Shown one piece after another: positions 62,341 to 64,000 of a stretch of DNA of 64,000 nucleotides (the stretch's first letter is position 1; every line of letters starts with the position of its first letter). The stretch covers positions 221,758-285,757 of the forward strand of contig NZ_ATAO01000217.1 in the NCBI RefSeq assembly GCF_000455825.1. Reading direction: 5' to 3'. A program made the position numbers and the translations under genes. Source of the DNA: Microbacterium maritypicum MF109 (lineage in GTDB: Bacteria; Actinomycetota; Actinomycetes; Actinomycetales; Microbacteriaceae). Below the pieces are notes generated by a model. That model ran no database searches. It worked only from the letters and a program-made list of their open reading frames with translations, and had not been told where the DNA came from.

Positions 62341-62395
62341 CCGGTCGCAGTTCCTGCCGCCCGTGGCGCGTTCAGGCGGCAGGAAGTGCGACCGG
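62341..62395. repeat. Large inverted repeat after the XRE gene
   Basis: Arms of 21 bases (62341-62361 and 62375-62395) pair with a single mismatch around a 13-base loop. No T-run follows. It is likely the terminator of the DUF2975 operon or a REP-like palindromic element; the 214-bp gap contains nothing else clear except the start region of the next gene. Confidence 0.7.
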
Positions 62396-62539
62396 AACCG
62401 GGCCTCCCCGCCGCACCGAACGGATTCCGGCTCACAACGTCATCCTTCGTCATATCCACCCAGGGAATTCTCAGGGAGTCATAGCGTTGGGCCTCATGGC
62501 GCGCACACGGTGCGCCGCGATTCTGGAGTCCCCACCCTC

Positions 62540-63964
62540 ATGAGCACCACCGCACGCGCCCAGAAGGCGCCTGATACCCGCGGACCGGTCCGGAAGCTGC
62601 TGACCTCGTTCGGCTTCCAGATCCTCGCCGCTCTCGTCCTCGGCATCGCCGCCGGTCTGATCGGCCGCCAGCTCGGCGCGACCGCCGAGAACCCGACCGG
62701 GCTGTCCGCGACACTCGACACCATCGGCAACTCGTATGTGACGCTGCTGCGCGCCGCCGTGGTCCCCCTGATCTTCACAGCGATCGTCGCCAGCATCTCG
62801 AACCTGCGTCGCGTGCAGAACGCCGCACGCCTGGCGGGCCAGACGATCCTGTGGTTCGCGATCACCGCGTTCATCGCCGTGATCATCGGCATCGTCCTCG
62901 GCCTCGTGATCCAGCCCGGCAACCGCGCCGGTGAGGGCCTCGAACCGGGCGACCCGTACACCGTGGGCACCTGGTGGAACTTCCTGCTCGGGCTCATCCC
63001 GCAGAACTTCCTCGGCCTCGCCGTGAGCACCAACCCCGGAGCGGCTGAGGGCACCTTCTCGTCGAGCGTCGGCTTCAACATCCTGCAGGTCATCGTGGTC
63101 GCGGCCGTGGTCGGCATCGCCGCACTCAAGGCCGGCAAGAAGGCGGAGCCGTTCCTCGTCTTCACCGAGTCGCTGCTGAAGGTCATCCAGCGCGTGCTGT
63201 GGTGGATCATCCGCATCGCCCCGCTCGGCACGTTCGGCCTCATCGGCTCTGCGGTCATCAAGTACGGCTGGGAGAAGCTCGCCTCCCTCGGCTGGTTCGC
63301 CGCCGCCGTCTACATCGGTCTGGCCCTCGTGCTGTTCGTGGTCTACCCGATCCTCGTGCGCACGCACGGCCTCTCGATCAAGCAGTACTTCTCGGGCGTC
63401 TGGCCCGCCGTGCAGCTGGCCTTCGTCAGCCGCTCCTCGATCGGCACCCTGCCGCTCACCGAGCGCGTGACCGAGCGCAACCTCGGTGTGCCCCGCTCGT
63501 ACGCCTCGTTCGCCGTGCCGCTGGGCGCGACGACCAAGATGGACGGCTGCGCCGCGATCTACCCGGCCATCGCCGCGATCTTCGTCGCGCAGTTCTTCGG
63601 CATCGAGCTGAACTTCGTGCAGTACCTGCTGATCGTCATCGTCTCGGTCGTCGGCTCGGCCGCCACCGCCGGCACCACGGGTGCTGTGGTGATGCTCACG
63701 CTGACGCTGTCGACCCTGGGCCTGCCGCTCGAGGGCGTCGGGCTGCTGCTCGCGATCGACCCGATCCTCGACATGGGCCGCACCGCGGTCAACGTCGCCG
63801 GCCAGGCGCTGATCCCGACGATCGTCGCCAAGCGCGAGGGCATCCTGAACGAGGAGCTCTACAACGCGCCGCGTGAGGGCCTGCCCTTCGCCGACGACTC
63901 CGGAGACGACGACGCTCCCGAAGCGGATGCCTCCGCCGACAAGGAACCGGTCAGCGCCCGCTGA
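62540..63964 (+). CDS. Dicarboxylate/amino acid:cation symporter (DAACS family)
   Basis: A 474-residue membrane transporter related to GltP and DctA, importing glutamate, aspartate or C4-dicarboxylates with H+ or Na+. Family motifs are SRSSIGTLPLTERV (the serine-rich hairpin), PLGATTKMDGCAAIYPA and AIDPILDMGRTAVNVAGQA. Eight helices plus two re-entrant loops are expected. The usual NMDG is TKMDG here. The C-terminal 30 residues are acidic and disordered. The ATG at 62540 follows a weak ribosome site. It reaches almost to the end of the window. Confidence 0.92.
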   Translation: MSTTARAQKAPDTRGPVRKLLTSFGFQILAALVLGIAAGLIGRQLGATAENPTGLSATLDTIGNSYVTLLRAAVVPLIFTAIVASISNLRRVQNAARLAGQTILWFAITAFIAVIIGIVLGLVIQPGNRAGEGLEPGDPYTVGTWWNFLLGLIPQNFLGLAVSTNPGAAEGTFSSSVGFNILQVIVVAAVVGIAALKAGKKAEPFLVFTESLLKVIQRVLWWIIRIAPLGTFGLIGSAVIKYGWEKLASLGWFAAAVYIGLALVLFVVYPILVRTHGLSIKQYFSGVWPAVQLAFVSRSSIGTLPLTERVTERNLGVPRSYASFAVPLGATTKMDGCAAIYPAIAAIFVAQFFGIELNFVQYLLIVIVSVVGSAATAGTTGAVVMLTLTLSTLGLPLEGVGLLLAIDPILDMGRTAVNVAGQALIPTIVAKREGILNEELYNAPREGLPFADDSGDDDAPEADASADKEPVSAR

Positions 63965-64000
63965 CCGCTCCCGCCGAACGGCAGAGCGCCTCGCCCCTTC

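Overview
The window is about 64 kb of high-GC DNA with dense, mostly short-spaced genes, many GTG starts and frequent 4-base stop/start overlaps. The gene set points to an actinobacterium of the Microbacteriaceae, most likely Microbacterium. Indicators are a LytR-CpsA-Psr cell-wall enzyme, a ClpC unfoldase with a ClgR-type box, an archaeal-type aspartyl-tRNA synthetase behind a translational T-box, a cydABDC cluster, and a small protein of a type I associate with this family. No insertion sequence, integrase, prophage module, rRNA or CRISPR array was seen. The content looks like chromosomal accessory and housekeeping DNA rather than a mobile island. Family names rest on motif reading, since no database search was possible.

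Left part (0-20 kb): an ene-reductase with two MarR paralogues and a drug exporter behind a 40-bp palindrome; a glycosyltransferase; oleate hydratase; a Phd/RelE-like toxin-antitoxin pair; aspS with a T-box whose first stem contains the stop codon of the upstream EamA exporter gene; a TetR/EamA divergon; an HxlR/MFS divergon with three phased boxes; and a two-component system followed by an LCP-family gene with a PhoP-like direct repeat in front.

Middle (20-45 kb): a formylglycine-generating enzyme, its probable sulfatase client and a SET-type exporter; a GNAT-VOC fusion; two YhgE/Pip membrane proteins with a TetR regulator; a BLUF blue-light sensor at the end of a three-gene operon; a ThrE-type exporter; several small uncharacterised proteins; a TetR/DJ-1/epimerase stress cassette; the mesX-mesD pair for folate-independent methionine synthesis with a divergent LysR regulator; and vapBC.

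Right part (45-64 kb): tRNA-Ser(CGA); a MetE-like protein divergent from a putative Fe(II) oxygenase; a cysteine-rich regulator overlapping cydA at the head of cydABDC; radA; an SseB-like protein; an ArgA-type acetyltransferase; clpC; an operon of three consecutive DUF2975-like membrane proteins plus a small XRE regulator behind a perfect 17-bp inverted repeat; and a dicarboxylate/amino-acid symporter. The most interesting items are the T-box, the mesX-mesD pair, the DUF2975 triplet with its palindrome, and the cysteine-rich cyd regulator.
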